NCBI GenBank assembly: GCA_016195405.1
Contig: JACPZP010000070.1
Location: 62,001 to 126,000 of the forward strand
Direction: 5' to 3'
Source of the DNA: Planctomycetota bacterium
Lineage (GTDB): Bacteria > Planctomycetota > Planctomycetia > Gemmatales > Gemmataceae
DNA: 64,000 nucleotides
Of the stretch, positions 20,046-28,855 are shown in pieces. Position 1 is the first letter of the stretch. The number at the start of each line of letters is the position of its first letter. Position numbers and translations under genes: made by a program. Under the pieces are notes generated by a model. That model did not search any database and was not told the DNA's origin. It saw only the letters and a list, made by a program, of their open reading frames with translations.

Positions 20046-20202
20046 GGAGGCAGGCCCACGAAGAAAATCGGGTGCATCGCTTGCGTTTCGCGCTCGCGCA
20101 GACCCAGTTCACGCAGGGCACGCGCGAGCGCGAATCGTAAACTGACTGGAGGAAATGATTACAGATCGGATTCGATCAAGCCAGCATTTTCCGCGAATAC
20201 AG
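20046..20202. repeat. About 155-bp promoter-proximal element, copy 1 (upstream of comM)
   Basis: Near-identical along its length to about 23240-23386. Shared blocks on the plus strand are GAGGCAGGCCC, the stem TGCGTTTCGCGCTCGCGCAG with a facing GCGCGAGCGCGAA arm, AAACTGACTGGA, AAATGATTACAGATCG and TCAAGCCAGCATTTTCCG. It ends directly at the comM start codon, so it forms the comM leader. Confidence 0.75.
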
Positions 20203-20237
20203 GGCGCGCTGGGGTCGCGTGATCATGAAAGAACTCG

Positions 20238-23198
20238 TTAGTTCTTGAACTCACCCTTTTCGTATAGCTTCCAGAATTCGGGCGGATTCCATTGGCCGAC
20301 TCGTTCCACCGCGATGAAATCCAGGCTTTTCATGCCGCGCAGGATCTCCATGCCCTTCTTGACGTGGCGCGGAGTCAAGCTGATGTAGCGCAGGTCCATA
20401 CCCGCGAGCGCCGTCAGGTCCTCCAGCTGCGTACACTCCCCAATGTTCAGGTGGGTAAGCTTCTTGCCTCGCATGAATTCCAGGTCTCGGACCTGCGTGC
20501 ACTTGGCGAGGGACAGCCACGTCAAATGCATGTCCTTCAAGATCCCGAAGTCCTTGATATCACTGCACTCTCGGAGACTGAGGTCCGTCAGGGGCATGCC
20601 GCGTAGGGGCTCCAGGTCTTTAACTTTGGGACCCGCAGTGAGCTTGGTCAGAAGCATGCCGCGCAAAGGAGACAGGTCGCGGACATTGCCGCACGCGCCC
20701 ATGTGCAATTCCTTCAAGGGCATGCCGCGCAACACTTCCAGGTCGTGGATGGCAGAAAAACCCATGTCCAGGAATTGCAGCGGCATGCCGCGTAGCGGCT
20801 TGAAGTCCCGGATTGGACTGCCATAGCAGGCCAGGTGCAGCGACTCAAGCGGCATGCCCCGCAACGGAGATAGGTCCTTGACGTACCCGCAGTTTTGCAG
20901 AGTCAACTTCTTCAATTTCATGCCGCGCAGCGGCTCCAAGCTTGCCACGCCTGTAGCCGCCATGTACAAGTTCTCCAGAGGCGTGTCGCGCAGAGGCTCC
21001 AAGTCCTTGACCTGACCACAGCCGGACAGATTCAACCACTTGAGCGGCATCGCGCTGAGCGGCTGCAGATCGGACAGCAAGATATCCCGTTCAACGTTCA
21101 GCCAGGTCAACTTCATGCCCTCGAGGCCCCGCAGGCTCTTGAGGGCCAGGCAACCGTACAGGTTCAACCAAGTCAGCGGCATATCTGCCAGCGGCGTCAA
21201 GTCCTCGACCGGCGCACCGCGAAGGTCCAATATGGCTAACTTCATTTCCTTGATGGGACTCAAGTCGCGGATCTGAGTGGAGCTAAGGTCCAACTTCAGG
21301 TTGCCGTTTTTGTCCAGAGAGAGCCGGTTGCCGTGTCCGGGCCAGGCGGCTTCGATGCGCTTCTGATAAAGGGGCTGGAGTTTTATTTGCGGCCCGCGAA
21401 GGGCCTCGACGAGGTGGGTCATGCGATCGGCAAAGGGAGTCGCCTTTTGCTTCTGAAACACATCATACAGGGCCCAGAGATAGTCGCCCTTGTCCGGTTC
21501 GGGCCTCGCGGCCAACTCCACCAGCTTCACTGCCAGCGGATCATCTTGCTTGCGTTTGCGGTACGCCTCTAAAGGCCCCAACGCCTGGGTGTAGCGCTCC
21601 AGACCGAGCAGAAGCTGGCCTTTGAGCAGATAAGCTCCGGTTTGTTCCCGGTCGTAGTCCAGGGCCAGGTTCACCTGAGCTAAGGCGTCCTCGAACTGTT
21701 TTTCACCGGACAGGAGCCGGGCCGCGCGCAGGAACGCAGGGGCCGATTTCTTGTTGGCGGCACGCTTCTCTTCCTGTTCCTTCAAGAAAGCTTGGTAGTT
21801 GTCCTCTGCCTTGTCACGCGCGGCCACCGCCTCCTGGCGTTCCTGATTGATGAAGTAGAATGCAAGACCCAGCACGACGGCCAAAACCAACAGCCCAGCC
21901 GCGGTGGCCAAACTGACGCCCTTGTTGCGCTTGACGAGCTTCTTGAACAGTTCCCAAGCCGTGTCGCGCTTGGCGCTGACCGAGCGGCCTTCCACGAAGA
22001 GCTGGATGTCTCGCTGCAGCGCTTCGACGGTTTGGTAGCGGTCGGCGGGATCCTTAGCGAGCGCCTTGAGCGCGATGGCCGACAATTCCGGCGGAATCAA
22101 GCCTTGGCGGGCCCGCTCAGGTGCTTGCTTCTCGGGCGGCCTAATAGCGCCTTCGGCAACTCGCAGGAGAATGGCGATCTGGTCCACATCGCGACCGACC
22201 GGCGGCGACAGGGTCAGAATCTCGTAGAGGATGGCGCCCAGAGAATAGATGTCGCTGCGCTGATCGACGGCCTCGCCCAGCGCCTGTTCGGGCGGCATGT
22301 ATGCGGGCGTTCCCATGATCGCGCCGGCCTGGGTCAGGTTGGAGTCGGCGGCGCGGTTGGTCGCCACCGCGGCGACGCGGGCCGCCCGGTTCTTCGAACC
22401 GGGGCTAAACGGGGTGTCAACGTCTGACTTCTGGCCCAGGACCTTCGCCAGTCCCCAGTCCATCACATAGACCTCGCCGAAGTCGCCGATCATGATGTTG
22501 GCGGGCTTCAGGTCGCGGTGGATCACGTTGCGGGCATGGGCGTACGCCAGGGCGTTGCAAATGTTCGTGAAGATGTTGAGCAGGCGGCCTAGGGAAAAGC
22601 CTCCTCCGGTCGCTGACGCTCCCGGCTCGCCTTGCTTCTTGAGAAGGTCGGCCAGGCTGCGGCCTTTGACCATCTTCATCGAGAAGAAGCATCGGCCATC
22701 CTGGTGTACCCCGAGTTGATGAATGGGGACGATGTTGGGATGTTCAAGCTGGCCGGTGATTTGCGCTTCCTCGATGAATCGAGTTTTCTGGCGTTCGTCA
22801 GCCTGGTTCAAGATAAACTTGACGGCGACCTCGCGGCGAATGTCCTGATCGACGGCGCGCACGATGGCGCCCATGCCGCCGCGGGCAATCTCTCCTTCGC
22901 CCTGGTATCGAGTGCCGGCGACAAAAATGTCGTCGGGCATTTCTGGGTCCTGTCGGTCCTCGATGACGGTCTCCGTCAGCCGTGCTTCATGAAGGATCGA
23001 CTCGTCTTGAGACGATGACAAGGTGGTGGCTTCGTTGGCCATGTGGGCTCCGCCGAGTTGCGGCGGCACAGTGGCCTCTTCCACAGGGTACGGCACGGTG
23101 AAGGTGTGCTGGCACTTCCGGCACCGGACAGCTCGCCCAGACAGCTCGTCTTTGACTTTGAGCTTCGCTCCGCAATGCCCGCAGGCCAGCAAGATCAT
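20238..23198 (-). CDS. Ser/Thr protein kinase with N-terminal zinc ribbon, membrane helix, TPR-like part and LRR domain
   Basis: 986 residues from the ATG at 23198, which follows GGAGG. Order: zinc ribbon (C7, C10, C26, C29); kinase domain with IARGGMGAIV (~104-113), Lys127, HRDLKPAN (227-234) and MDWG in place of DFG (~246-249); a transmembrane helix near 430-450; a TPR-like segment; and from about 620 a run of leucine-rich repeats of the type PLRGMPLKxLxLxxC. The kinase would be cytoplasmic and the LRRs outside. No substrate is visible. DWG is common in planctomycete kinases and is not by itself a sign of inactivity. Confidence 0.92.
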   Translation of the reverse strand: MILLACGHCGAKLKVKDELSGRAVRCRKCQHTFTVPYPVEEATVPPQLGGAHMANEATTLSSSQDESILHEARLTETVIEDRQDPEMPDDIFVAGTRYQGEGEIARGGMGAIVRAVDQDIRREVAVKFILNQADERQKTRFIEEAQITGQLEHPNIVPIHQLGVHQDGRCFFSMKMVKGRSLADLLKKQGEPGASATGGGFSLGRLLNIFTNICNALAYAHARNVIHRDLKPANIMIGDFGEVYVMDWGLAKVLGQKSDVDTPFSPGSKNRAARVAAVATNRAADSNLTQAGAIMGTPAYMPPEQALGEAVDQRSDIYSLGAILYEILTLSPPVGRDVDQIAILLRVAEGAIRPPEKQAPERARQGLIPPELSAIALKALAKDPADRYQTVEALQRDIQLFVEGRSVSAKRDTAWELFKKLVKRNKGVSLATAAGLLVLAVVLGLAFYFINQERQEAVAARDKAEDNYQAFLKEQEEKRAANKKSAPAFLRAARLLSGEKQFEDALAQVNLALDYDREQTGAYLLKGQLLLGLERYTQALGPLEAYRKRKQDDPLAVKLVELAARPEPDKGDYLWALYDVFQKQKATPFADRMTHLVEALRGPQIKLQPLYQKRIEAAWPGHGNRLSLDKNGNLKLDLSSTQIRDLSPIKEMKLAILDLRGAPVEDLTPLADMPLTWLNLYGCLALKSLRGLEGMKLTWLNVERDILLSDLQPLSAMPLKWLNLSGCGQVKDLEPLRDTPLENLYMAATGVASLEPLRGMKLKKLTLQNCGYVKDLSPLRGMPLESLHLACYGSPIRDFKPLRGMPLQFLDMGFSAIHDLEVLRGMPLKELHMGACGNVRDLSPLRGMLLTKLTAGPKVKDLEPLRGMPLTDLSLRECSDIKDFGILKDMHLTWLSLAKCTQVRDLEFMRGKKLTHLNIGECTQLEDLTALAGMDLRYISLTPRHVKKGMEILRGMKSLDFIAVERVGQWNPPEFWKLYEKGEFKN

Positions 23199-23239
23199 GG
23201 CAACCTCCGAGACGCGCCAGCGTCCAGAGCCAATTCGCG

Positions 23240-23386
23240 AGGCAGGCCCCAAAAGAGAATCGGTTCAATCGTCTGCGTTTCGCGCTCGCGCAGTTCCAAT
23301 ACACGCTGCGAATGCGCGAGCGCGAAACGCAAACTGACTGGACGAAATGATTACAGATCGAATGGGTTCAAGCCAGCATTTTCCGG
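23240..23386. repeat. About 155-bp promoter-proximal element, copy 2 (upstream of LRR kinase)
   Basis: Same element as 20046-20202, in the same orientation relative to the downstream gene, ending about 40 bp before the kinase start. It contains the stem GCGTTTCGCGCTCGCGC with its facing arm. The left end is in the gap after the esterase gene's stop. Confidence 0.75.
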
Positions 23387-23390
23387 GATT

Positions 23391-24704
23391 TCACGGCTGA
23401 TCGGACTTCTTTGCAATAAGAGCCAAGAGTCCGTCGGCGAATGAGCCGCGCCAGGTGATGTAGTCGTGGTCGCCGGTGAATTCGCGATAAATGACCGAGT
23501 GGCCCTTCGCCTGCAGCACGTCGTGCAATCGCCGACTCTCACTAAGGATGACTTCCTCGAACTTGCCGGCCTCGATGTAGAATCGCACCGGCAGCTTTGG
23601 ACTTGCAACAATTTGGCGGGTCAGCCAACCGGGTTCGCGGTCAAGGGCTTTACGGGTCCTCAGCTTGGAAGGCAGGAGCGCGTCGCTGTCGGCGTCCGGA
23701 TGCCACCAGAAGGCGCCCGATTGTGTCAGAACGTTGCCGAAAAGTTCCGGATGCTTGAACGCGCAGTACGCGGCGCCGAGACCGCCGCGGCTGAAACCTG
23801 AGACCACGACGCGCGTCGGATCGGCCGTGACCTTGTAGCGGGCGCGAATCCACGGCACCAGTTCTTTCGCCAGAAAGTTCACGAAGGGCGGGTAACAGCC
23901 AAGATCGCGATCGCGCGTGTTGCCGCTTTCCACAAAGACCGCGACCATAGGTGCGATCCCTTTCGTGGCGATCAAGTTGTCGAGGATAATGTGCCCCGGA
24001 ATCGGGTTGAAGCCTTCCAAATCGCCGCCGCATGATTCGCCGTCAAACACGATAAGAAGACCGTTGTCCGCACGCTTGGGATCGTACCCTGAAGGCGTAT
24101 AAACGGTGATCGCCCGGTCGAACTTCAGAAAGTCGCTTTTGACTTTGAACGTTTCGAGCTTGCCCTCGGGCACACCGTCTATTTTCTCCGACCATGTTTG
24201 CGGCGGTGCACCGGGTAATTCGACCACCGATTGCTCAGCATAGATTTTGGCGCCGAGAGGATCGTTTTGCAATTTCGCCGGCTTGCCGCGAGCCCAGTTG
24301 ACGAGGAAACCGTAGCTATAACGGGCGTCTTTCGGCATGCGCTCCGTGTGGTGCCACAGATCCGTATCGAGGAAGCGGGCAAGCGGCTTGGGACCACTGC
24401 TGGGCAAGCCGCCGATCATGTGGACGTGCGTGGTGTTTTTGTCGCCGCGCCATAGGTAGGTGACGAAGAAGTCGCCGTTGCCGCCTGGAATCGCCTCGAC
24501 CAGCGGGGCTTTACCTTTCATGTCTTGCCAGAATTTCTCGAGCGCCGACTTGTTGCCTAATTTGAGTTCATTGTCGACGGCGGCGAGACGCGGGCTGTCC
24601 GGGGCGTCTCCTAGTGCATTTTTTCCGTTCGCGCCGATTTGCAGCGCTCCAGTGTGGCCGAACGCTGATGCGAGCAATCCTACTAATGCATATTGCAAAT
24701 GCAT
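23391..24704 (-). CDS. Enterochelin esterase-like alpha/beta-hydrolase, secreted
   Basis: 437 residues with a likely signal peptide (MHLQYALVGLLASAFGHTGA). The N-terminal third resembles the Fes beta domain (FFVTYLWRGDKNTTHVHMIGG). The hydrolase has LLIVFDGESCGG, the nucleophile elbow GFSRGG, and HDYITW near the C-terminus for the catalytic His. Enterochelin esterase proper cuts ferric siderophore esters in the cytoplasm; an exported planctomycete relative more likely hydrolyses another ester. No siderophore genes are nearby. Confidence 0.85.
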   Translation of the reverse strand: MHLQYALVGLLASAFGHTGALQIGANGKNALGDAPDSPRLAAVDNELKLGNKSALEKFWQDMKGKAPLVEAIPGGNGDFFVTYLWRGDKNTTHVHMIGGLPSSGPKPLARFLDTDLWHHTERMPKDARYSYGFLVNWARGKPAKLQNDPLGAKIYAEQSVVELPGAPPQTWSEKIDGVPEGKLETFKVKSDFLKFDRAITVYTPSGYDPKRADNGLLIVFDGESCGGDLEGFNPIPGHIILDNLIATKGIAPMVAVFVESGNTRDRDLGCYPPFVNFLAKELVPWIRARYKVTADPTRVVVSGFSRGGLGAAYCAFKHPELFGNVLTQSGAFWWHPDADSDALLPSKLRTRKALDREPGWLTRQIVASPKLPVRFYIEAGKFEEVILSESRRLHDVLQAKGHSVIYREFTGDHDYITWRGSFADGLLALIAKKSDQP

Positions 24705-24815
24705 GGATATCCCCTAAAGGAACATTGAAACGCAAACACATTCGAGCAAACGGGTGTTGCTCTCTATAGGGATACGACGAATCAAAACGAAACGAAGAAC
24801 GAAGAGGAAAAACCG

Positions 24816-26690
24816 ATGTCCGAAACCCGCGAATTCAAAGCTGAACTCAAGCAGCTTCTGCACCTCATCATTCACTCGCTCTACTCGCACAAGGACATCT
24901 TCCTGCGCGAGCTTTTGAGCAACGCGTCCGACGCCATCGATACCGTGCGCTTTCAATCGCTCACTAAGCCGGAGTTGGTCGAGGGCGATTCGGAGTGGAA
25001 GATCAAGCTGATCCCCGATGAACAGGCAGGCACGCTCACCATCTCCGACAACGGCATCGGCATGTCGAAGGAGACCATCGTCGAGAACCTTGGCACCATC
25101 GCCAAATCGGGAACGCGCGCCTTTCTCGAAAGCCTGCGCCAGGCGCAGGCCGAGAATCGGCCCGAACTCATCGGCCAATTCGGCGTCGGCTTCTACGCCT
25201 CGTTCATGGTCGCCGACAAGGTCACGGTTTTGTCGCGCATGGCCGGCAAGCCGGAAGACGGCGTCCGCTGGCAATCCGACGGCCAGGGCGAGTTCACCGT
25301 CGAGCCGTGCGCCAAGGAGAAGCGCGGCACCGACGTCATCCTGCACCTTAAGCCTGAGGATAAGGAATTCGTCAATCCCTGGCGGCTGCGCGAGCTTGTG
25401 AAAAAATACTCCGATTTCGTCGAACACCCCATCGTCATGGATGTCGAGAAGGAGGATCCGAACAAGAAAAAGTTCATCGAGGAAGACACACTGAACGCCC
25501 GCAAGGCGATTTGGTTACGGCCCAAGTCGGAGGTCAAGCAAGAGGAATACGACGAGTTCTACAAGCACTTGTCCCACGATTTCGATAAGCCGCTCAAGAC
25601 CGTCCACTATAGCGCCGAGGGACAGATCGAGTTCAAGGCCCTGCTCTACATCCCGGCACATCGCCCCTTCGATCTCATGTGGGGCGACAAGGCGCGCGGA
25701 CTGCACCTTTACATCCAACGCGTTTTCATCATGGCGGACGAGGACTTGCTGTTGCCGCATTATCTTCGCTTCATCCGCGGCGTGGTCGATTCGCCCGATT
25801 TGCCTCTGAATGTGTCACGGGAAATCCTGCAGCACAGCGCCCCGTTGGAGAAGATACGTTCGAACCTCACCAACAAAGTGCTAGGCACGCTGGAGGAAAT
25901 GAAGAACCGCGAGTACGACATCTATATCAAACTGTTCGAGGAAGTGGGCGTTTATTTGAAGCAAGGCGCCTACCAGGACCACACAAACCAGGGTCGCCTG
26001 GCCGACTTGCTTCTCTTCGAATCGACCAAGACCGACCCCGGCAAATTCACGACCTTGGCCCAGTATCTGCTCGCCATGCCCGCCGAGCAGACGGACATCT
26101 ACTACCTCGCGGGGGAGAGCCGGGAGGTGATGCAGCAGTCGCCGCACCTGGAGTCGTTCAAGGCCCTGGGCTGGGAAGTGCTGCTTCTGGACGAGCCGGG
26201 CGACGAGATCGTGCTCGATGCACTGGGCAAGTACAAAGACAAGCGGATCCGCGCCATCAACAAGGAAGAGAAGTCGAAGAGCGAATTTCCGGATGACGTG
26301 CAGAAGAAGTTCGCACCGCTCTTGGGCCTCTTCAAGCAGACGATCGAGCAGATTAAGGAAGCGCGCCTCACCAAAAAGCTGCGCGAAAGCGCCGTCTGCC
26401 TGGTAGCGTCGGAGGAAGGCTTCAGCGCCTACACCGAACACTTGATGCGCCAACTCCAGCGTGAGAAGGCCGGCAAAGCGACCAAGCGCATCCTCGAAGT
26501 CAATCCGGAGCATCCTGTCATCGAAGCGCTTCAAAGGCTGCAAGCCCTCAAACCCGGTGATCAAAGAATCGAGAAATACTGCCGGCTGCTCTACGACCAA
26601 GCGCTGGTCACCGAAGGCGCCAAGGTGCAAGATCCATTGGAATTCGCCAAGAGAATGAACGAGTTAATGCTGAAGGATGTTGGCGGGTAG
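24816..26690 (+). CDS. htpG: Molecular chaperone HtpG (Hsp90)
   Basis: 624 residues, the normal HtpG length. The N-terminal ATPase domain starts ETREFKAELKQLLHLIIHSL and has the signatures LRELLSNASDAID, ISDNGIGM and GQFGVGFYASFMVAD. The middle domain (FIRGVVDSPDLPLNVSREIL) and the C-terminal dimerisation domain (AYTEHLMRQL) are complete. It is a dimeric ATP-driven chaperone acting on late-folding clients. It is transcribed alone. The upstream 100 bp show no clear heat-shock operator. Confidence 0.97.
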   Translation: MSETREFKAELKQLLHLIIHSLYSHKDIFLRELLSNASDAIDTVRFQSLTKPELVEGDSEWKIKLIPDEQAGTLTISDNGIGMSKETIVENLGTIAKSGTRAFLESLRQAQAENRPELIGQFGVGFYASFMVADKVTVLSRMAGKPEDGVRWQSDGQGEFTVEPCAKEKRGTDVILHLKPEDKEFVNPWRLRELVKKYSDFVEHPIVMDVEKEDPNKKKFIEEDTLNARKAIWLRPKSEVKQEEYDEFYKHLSHDFDKPLKTVHYSAEGQIEFKALLYIPAHRPFDLMWGDKARGLHLYIQRVFIMADEDLLLPHYLRFIRGVVDSPDLPLNVSREILQHSAPLEKIRSNLTNKVLGTLEEMKNREYDIYIKLFEEVGVYLKQGAYQDHTNQGRLADLLLFESTKTDPGKFTTLAQYLLAMPAEQTDIYYLAGESREVMQQSPHLESFKALGWEVLLLDEPGDEIVLDALGKYKDKRIRAINKEEKSKSEFPDDVQKKFAPLLGLFKQTIEQIKEARLTKKLRESAVCLVASEEGFSAYTEHLMRQLQREKAGKATKRILEVNPEHPVIEALQRLQALKPGDQRIEKYCRLLYDQALVTEGAKVQDPLEFAKRMNELMLKDVGG

Positions 26691-26799
26691 GAAAACACAA
26701 ATCACTTCGCAGTAAGCGGTTATGCGATAAACTGCCGGTTCTCATAGAAAGTGCTAGGGTTGCGTAGCCCTGTGAAGCGTTTTCTTGGGAGATCTGGCC

Positions 26800-27156
26800 G
26801 TGGCATTCTTCCTTTACATCTTCCTGCCCCTCAGCTGGGCTTTGTTTGGCAAAGCGCTTGGCTGGGCGATTGCCGCGGCATGCTTCTACAGTGCCGGCGC
26901 CAAGCGGCTCGGAAGGCGGGTAGGCAATTGCTGCGCACTGGCGTTTCCCGGCATATTCTTGGTCCTGCTTATTTCGGGAGGGGAAGGCAATGCGGGGCGC
27001 GGATTCACGCTCTTCGGCGACGCCGCTCTTCTCGAAGTATTGTGCGCAATTCCGCTTAACTGCGTCGTGGGATTGTTGGTGTTCGCGGGAATCGTCTACG
27101 TGATTCGCGATTTGACTATTGGACACAGCGCTGTTTCTGTGGAGGCGAAAAAATGA
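26800..27156 (+). CDS. Small integral membrane protein, unknown
   Basis: 118 residues with about three hydrophobic spans (AFFLYIFLPLSWALF, ALAFPGIFLVLLI, LNCVVGLLVFAGIVYVI). No family is recognised. The GTG at 26800, preceded by GGGAGAT, is preferred to a TTG 15 nt upstream. Its last codons overlap the ATG of the next gene (ATGA), so the two are translationally coupled. Confidence 0.65.
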   Translation: MAFFLYIFLPLSWALFGKALGWAIAAACFYSAGAKRLGRRVGNCCALAFPGIFLVLLISGGEGNAGRGFTLFGDAALLEVLCAIPLNCVVGLLVFAGIVYVIRDLTIGHSAVSVEAKK

Positions 27157-27557
27157 CGTCGGCAGCTTTGCCAAATGAGAAACAAAATGGATCGCGCCAG
27201 CCGCTCTTTGCGCCGTGGCAGTGGTGTTGGTTGGGTCTCCAAGTGGCCGGTTTGGGTCTGGCCGCGTGGGTCGCCCAGGCGGTTTACCAGGAAGACGTGT
27301 CGCTATTGTGGCGCGATCCGATCGGCGTCAAATTAGTCTTAAGTGGGGGCGTCATGTTCCTGCTGAATGCCATCCTGTTTCTCGGGGGCTGCGCGTTCGT
27401 GAGTCGCGTCATTGGTTCCGGAAAGCCCCTGCTGCGTGCGGGCCTTGGCTTGGTCCTGGCGGGGTCGTGCTTCATCTTTTTTTACATGCCAGCGCTTTTC
27501 GTCGTTCTCAACGGTCCCGCCGCGATTTCGATCCAAAGGAGCCTCGCCGGATTTTAG
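27153..27557 (+). CDS. Small integral membrane protein, unknown
   Basis: 134 residues with three hydrophobic spans (WLGLQVAGLGLAAWVAQAV, VMFLLNAILFLGGCAFV, LGLVLAGSCFIFFYMPALF). It overlaps the preceding membrane-protein gene by 4 bp, so the pair probably forms an operon and perhaps a complex. No family is recognised. Confidence 0.65.
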   Translation: MTSAALPNEKQNGSRQPLFAPWQWCWLGLQVAGLGLAAWVAQAVYQEDVSLLWRDPIGVKLVLSGGVMFLLNAILFLGGCAFVSRVIGSGKPLLRAGLGLVLAGSCFIFFYMPALFVVLNGPAAISIQRSLAGF

Positions 27558-27564
27558 TGGCGCG

Positions 27565-27623
27565 GTTTAGCGGAGAGACAGAGGCGACCGCGCGGCACGG
27601 TCGGCTGCGGCTCCCCGCTAAAC
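27565..27623. repeat. Imperfect hairpin repeat, GTTTAGCGG type
   Basis: GTTTAGCGG...GGCGACCG faces CGGTCGGCTGCGG...CCGCTAAAC. It is a decayed relative of the perfect hairpin at 40409-40466 and sits between convergent genes. Confidence 0.6.
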
Positions 27624-27629
27624 GCCGAG

Positions 27630-28178
27630 TCACTTCTTGCGTGAGTGTTTTAGTACGACCTTCCGTTCCTCCTTGCCGCCCATTTCCGTGATGAACCATT
27701 CGAGCGTGTAGTGGTCGTCGTCCGTGATGGTCGTCACGGTCCTCAGCTTCACGGGTTTGCCGGTGAACCCATCGATCGAGTCGCCCACAAGGTTGAGCGT
27801 TTTGCCGTTCTCCGAAAAGCTGCCTTCGTCGTGCATCGTATGCGCTTCTTTGTTGTTGGCATGCAGCTGGAATTCCACGAATTTCTTCTTGATGCTGTCG
27901 TAGCCCAGGATCTGCACGACGGTGAGCGGCTGGTCCATGAACTTGCTCTTGTACTCCTGGTGGATGAACTTACCGTCCAGAATCGCCTTGGTGTGGCAGG
28001 CGGCTTTTCCTTTGCCTTCCTTGCCTTCGGGCAGCTTGAAATCGACCGTGACGTCCCAGTCGCCCACGAAATACTTCAGGCGTTTGTCCTGCTCGGCCGG
28101 AGCTTGACCATCCTGCGCCATAGCAACGGATGCCATCGCGGTTAAAGCCACAATTGCGAGAATCGATCTCGTCTTCAT
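27630..28178 (-). CDS. DUF1579-like secreted protein
   Basis: 182 residues. A signal peptide (MKTRSILAIVALTAMASVAMA) is followed by the DUF1579 pattern: LKYFVGDWDVTVDFKL, a middle strand set (QILGYDSIKKKFVEFQL) and a C-terminal TLEWFITEMGGKEERKVV. The family is a periplasmic beta-barrel-like fold of unknown role. The VOC gene lies 35 bp upstream on the same strand, suggesting co-transcription. Confidence 0.8.
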   Translation of the reverse strand: MKTRSILAIVALTAMASVAMAQDGQAPAEQDKRLKYFVGDWDVTVDFKLPEGKEGKGKAACHTKAILDGKFIHQEYKSKFMDQPLTVVQILGYDSIKKKFVEFQLHANNKEAHTMHDEGSFSENGKTLNLVGDSIDGFTGKPVKLRTVTTITDDDHYTLEWFITEMGGKEERKVVLKHSRKK

Positions 28179-28213
28179 TGGAATGCCCTTTCAATAAGCG
28201 AAAAAGTGGAAAA

Positions 28214-28627
28214 TCATTTTTTCCGTTGTGTCATGCTGAACCAGTTGCCGGAATTGTCTTTGAAAAGGGCTTCGATGCCGTAGAAGCGGTCGGCGGGCGG
28301 CCCCATGAATTCCACGCCCTTGGCTTTCAGCTCGTCGTACGTTTTTTGGCAGTCGTCCACATCCATGACGCCGGCGCCCAGCGCGCCCGATTCGATCAGC
28401 TTGCGCAGCATGGCGACTTTGTCGGCCTCGAACATCGGGCTTTCTTTGACGGCCATCAAGATGATATTTAGGTCCGGCTGGGTCTTGGGACCCACGGTCA
28501 GCCAACGGAAGCCGTTGTCCATGGTTGCGTCGGTGCGGACTTCGAAGCCGAGCTTGTCGCGGTAGAACTTCAAGGCTTCGTCCTGGTCGAGGACATAAAT
28601 GGTGGCATGGCTCAAGCGCGTGATCAT
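28214..28627 (-). CDS. VOC-family (glyoxalase/bleomycin resistance fold) protein
   Basis: 137 residues with the paired beta-alpha-beta-beta-beta modules of the vicinal oxygen chelate fold: RLSHATIYVLDQDEALKFYRDKLGF at the start and GIEALFKDNSGNWFSM at the end. Metal-ligand candidates are His7 and the Glu in GIEALF. The reaction cannot be assigned. It is divergent from the sigma-WD40 gene. Confidence 0.88.
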   Translation of the reverse strand: MITRLSHATIYVLDQDEALKFYRDKLGFEVRTDATMDNGFRWLTVGPKTQPDLNIILMAVKESPMFEADKVAMLRKLIESGALGAGVMDVDDCQKTYDELKAKGVEFMGPPADRFYGIEALFKDNSGNWFSMTQRKK

Positions 28628-28855
28628 GGTGAAACCTCCAGAGAAAGTGAATGTCCGGAAGGAATATACGCGGAGAGCCGGTGGATTACTTCTCGAAAAT
28701 TGCGATGTCTCGGATTTTTTGAGTTTAGCCCCGGTCGAAGAACCGGGCGGGACGTCGCGGCATCACCTGGCCGGTAGCCTGTCACGCGGGATTGATGCCG
28801 TCCATCGGTCGGCGCACATGATGAGGGCGAATATAGTGATGGCGGGAGTATCGTG

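Noticed and set aside
24714-24815. Heat-shock operator (CIRCE) upstream of htpG
   Set aside because: No TTAGCACTC-type inverted repeat is present.
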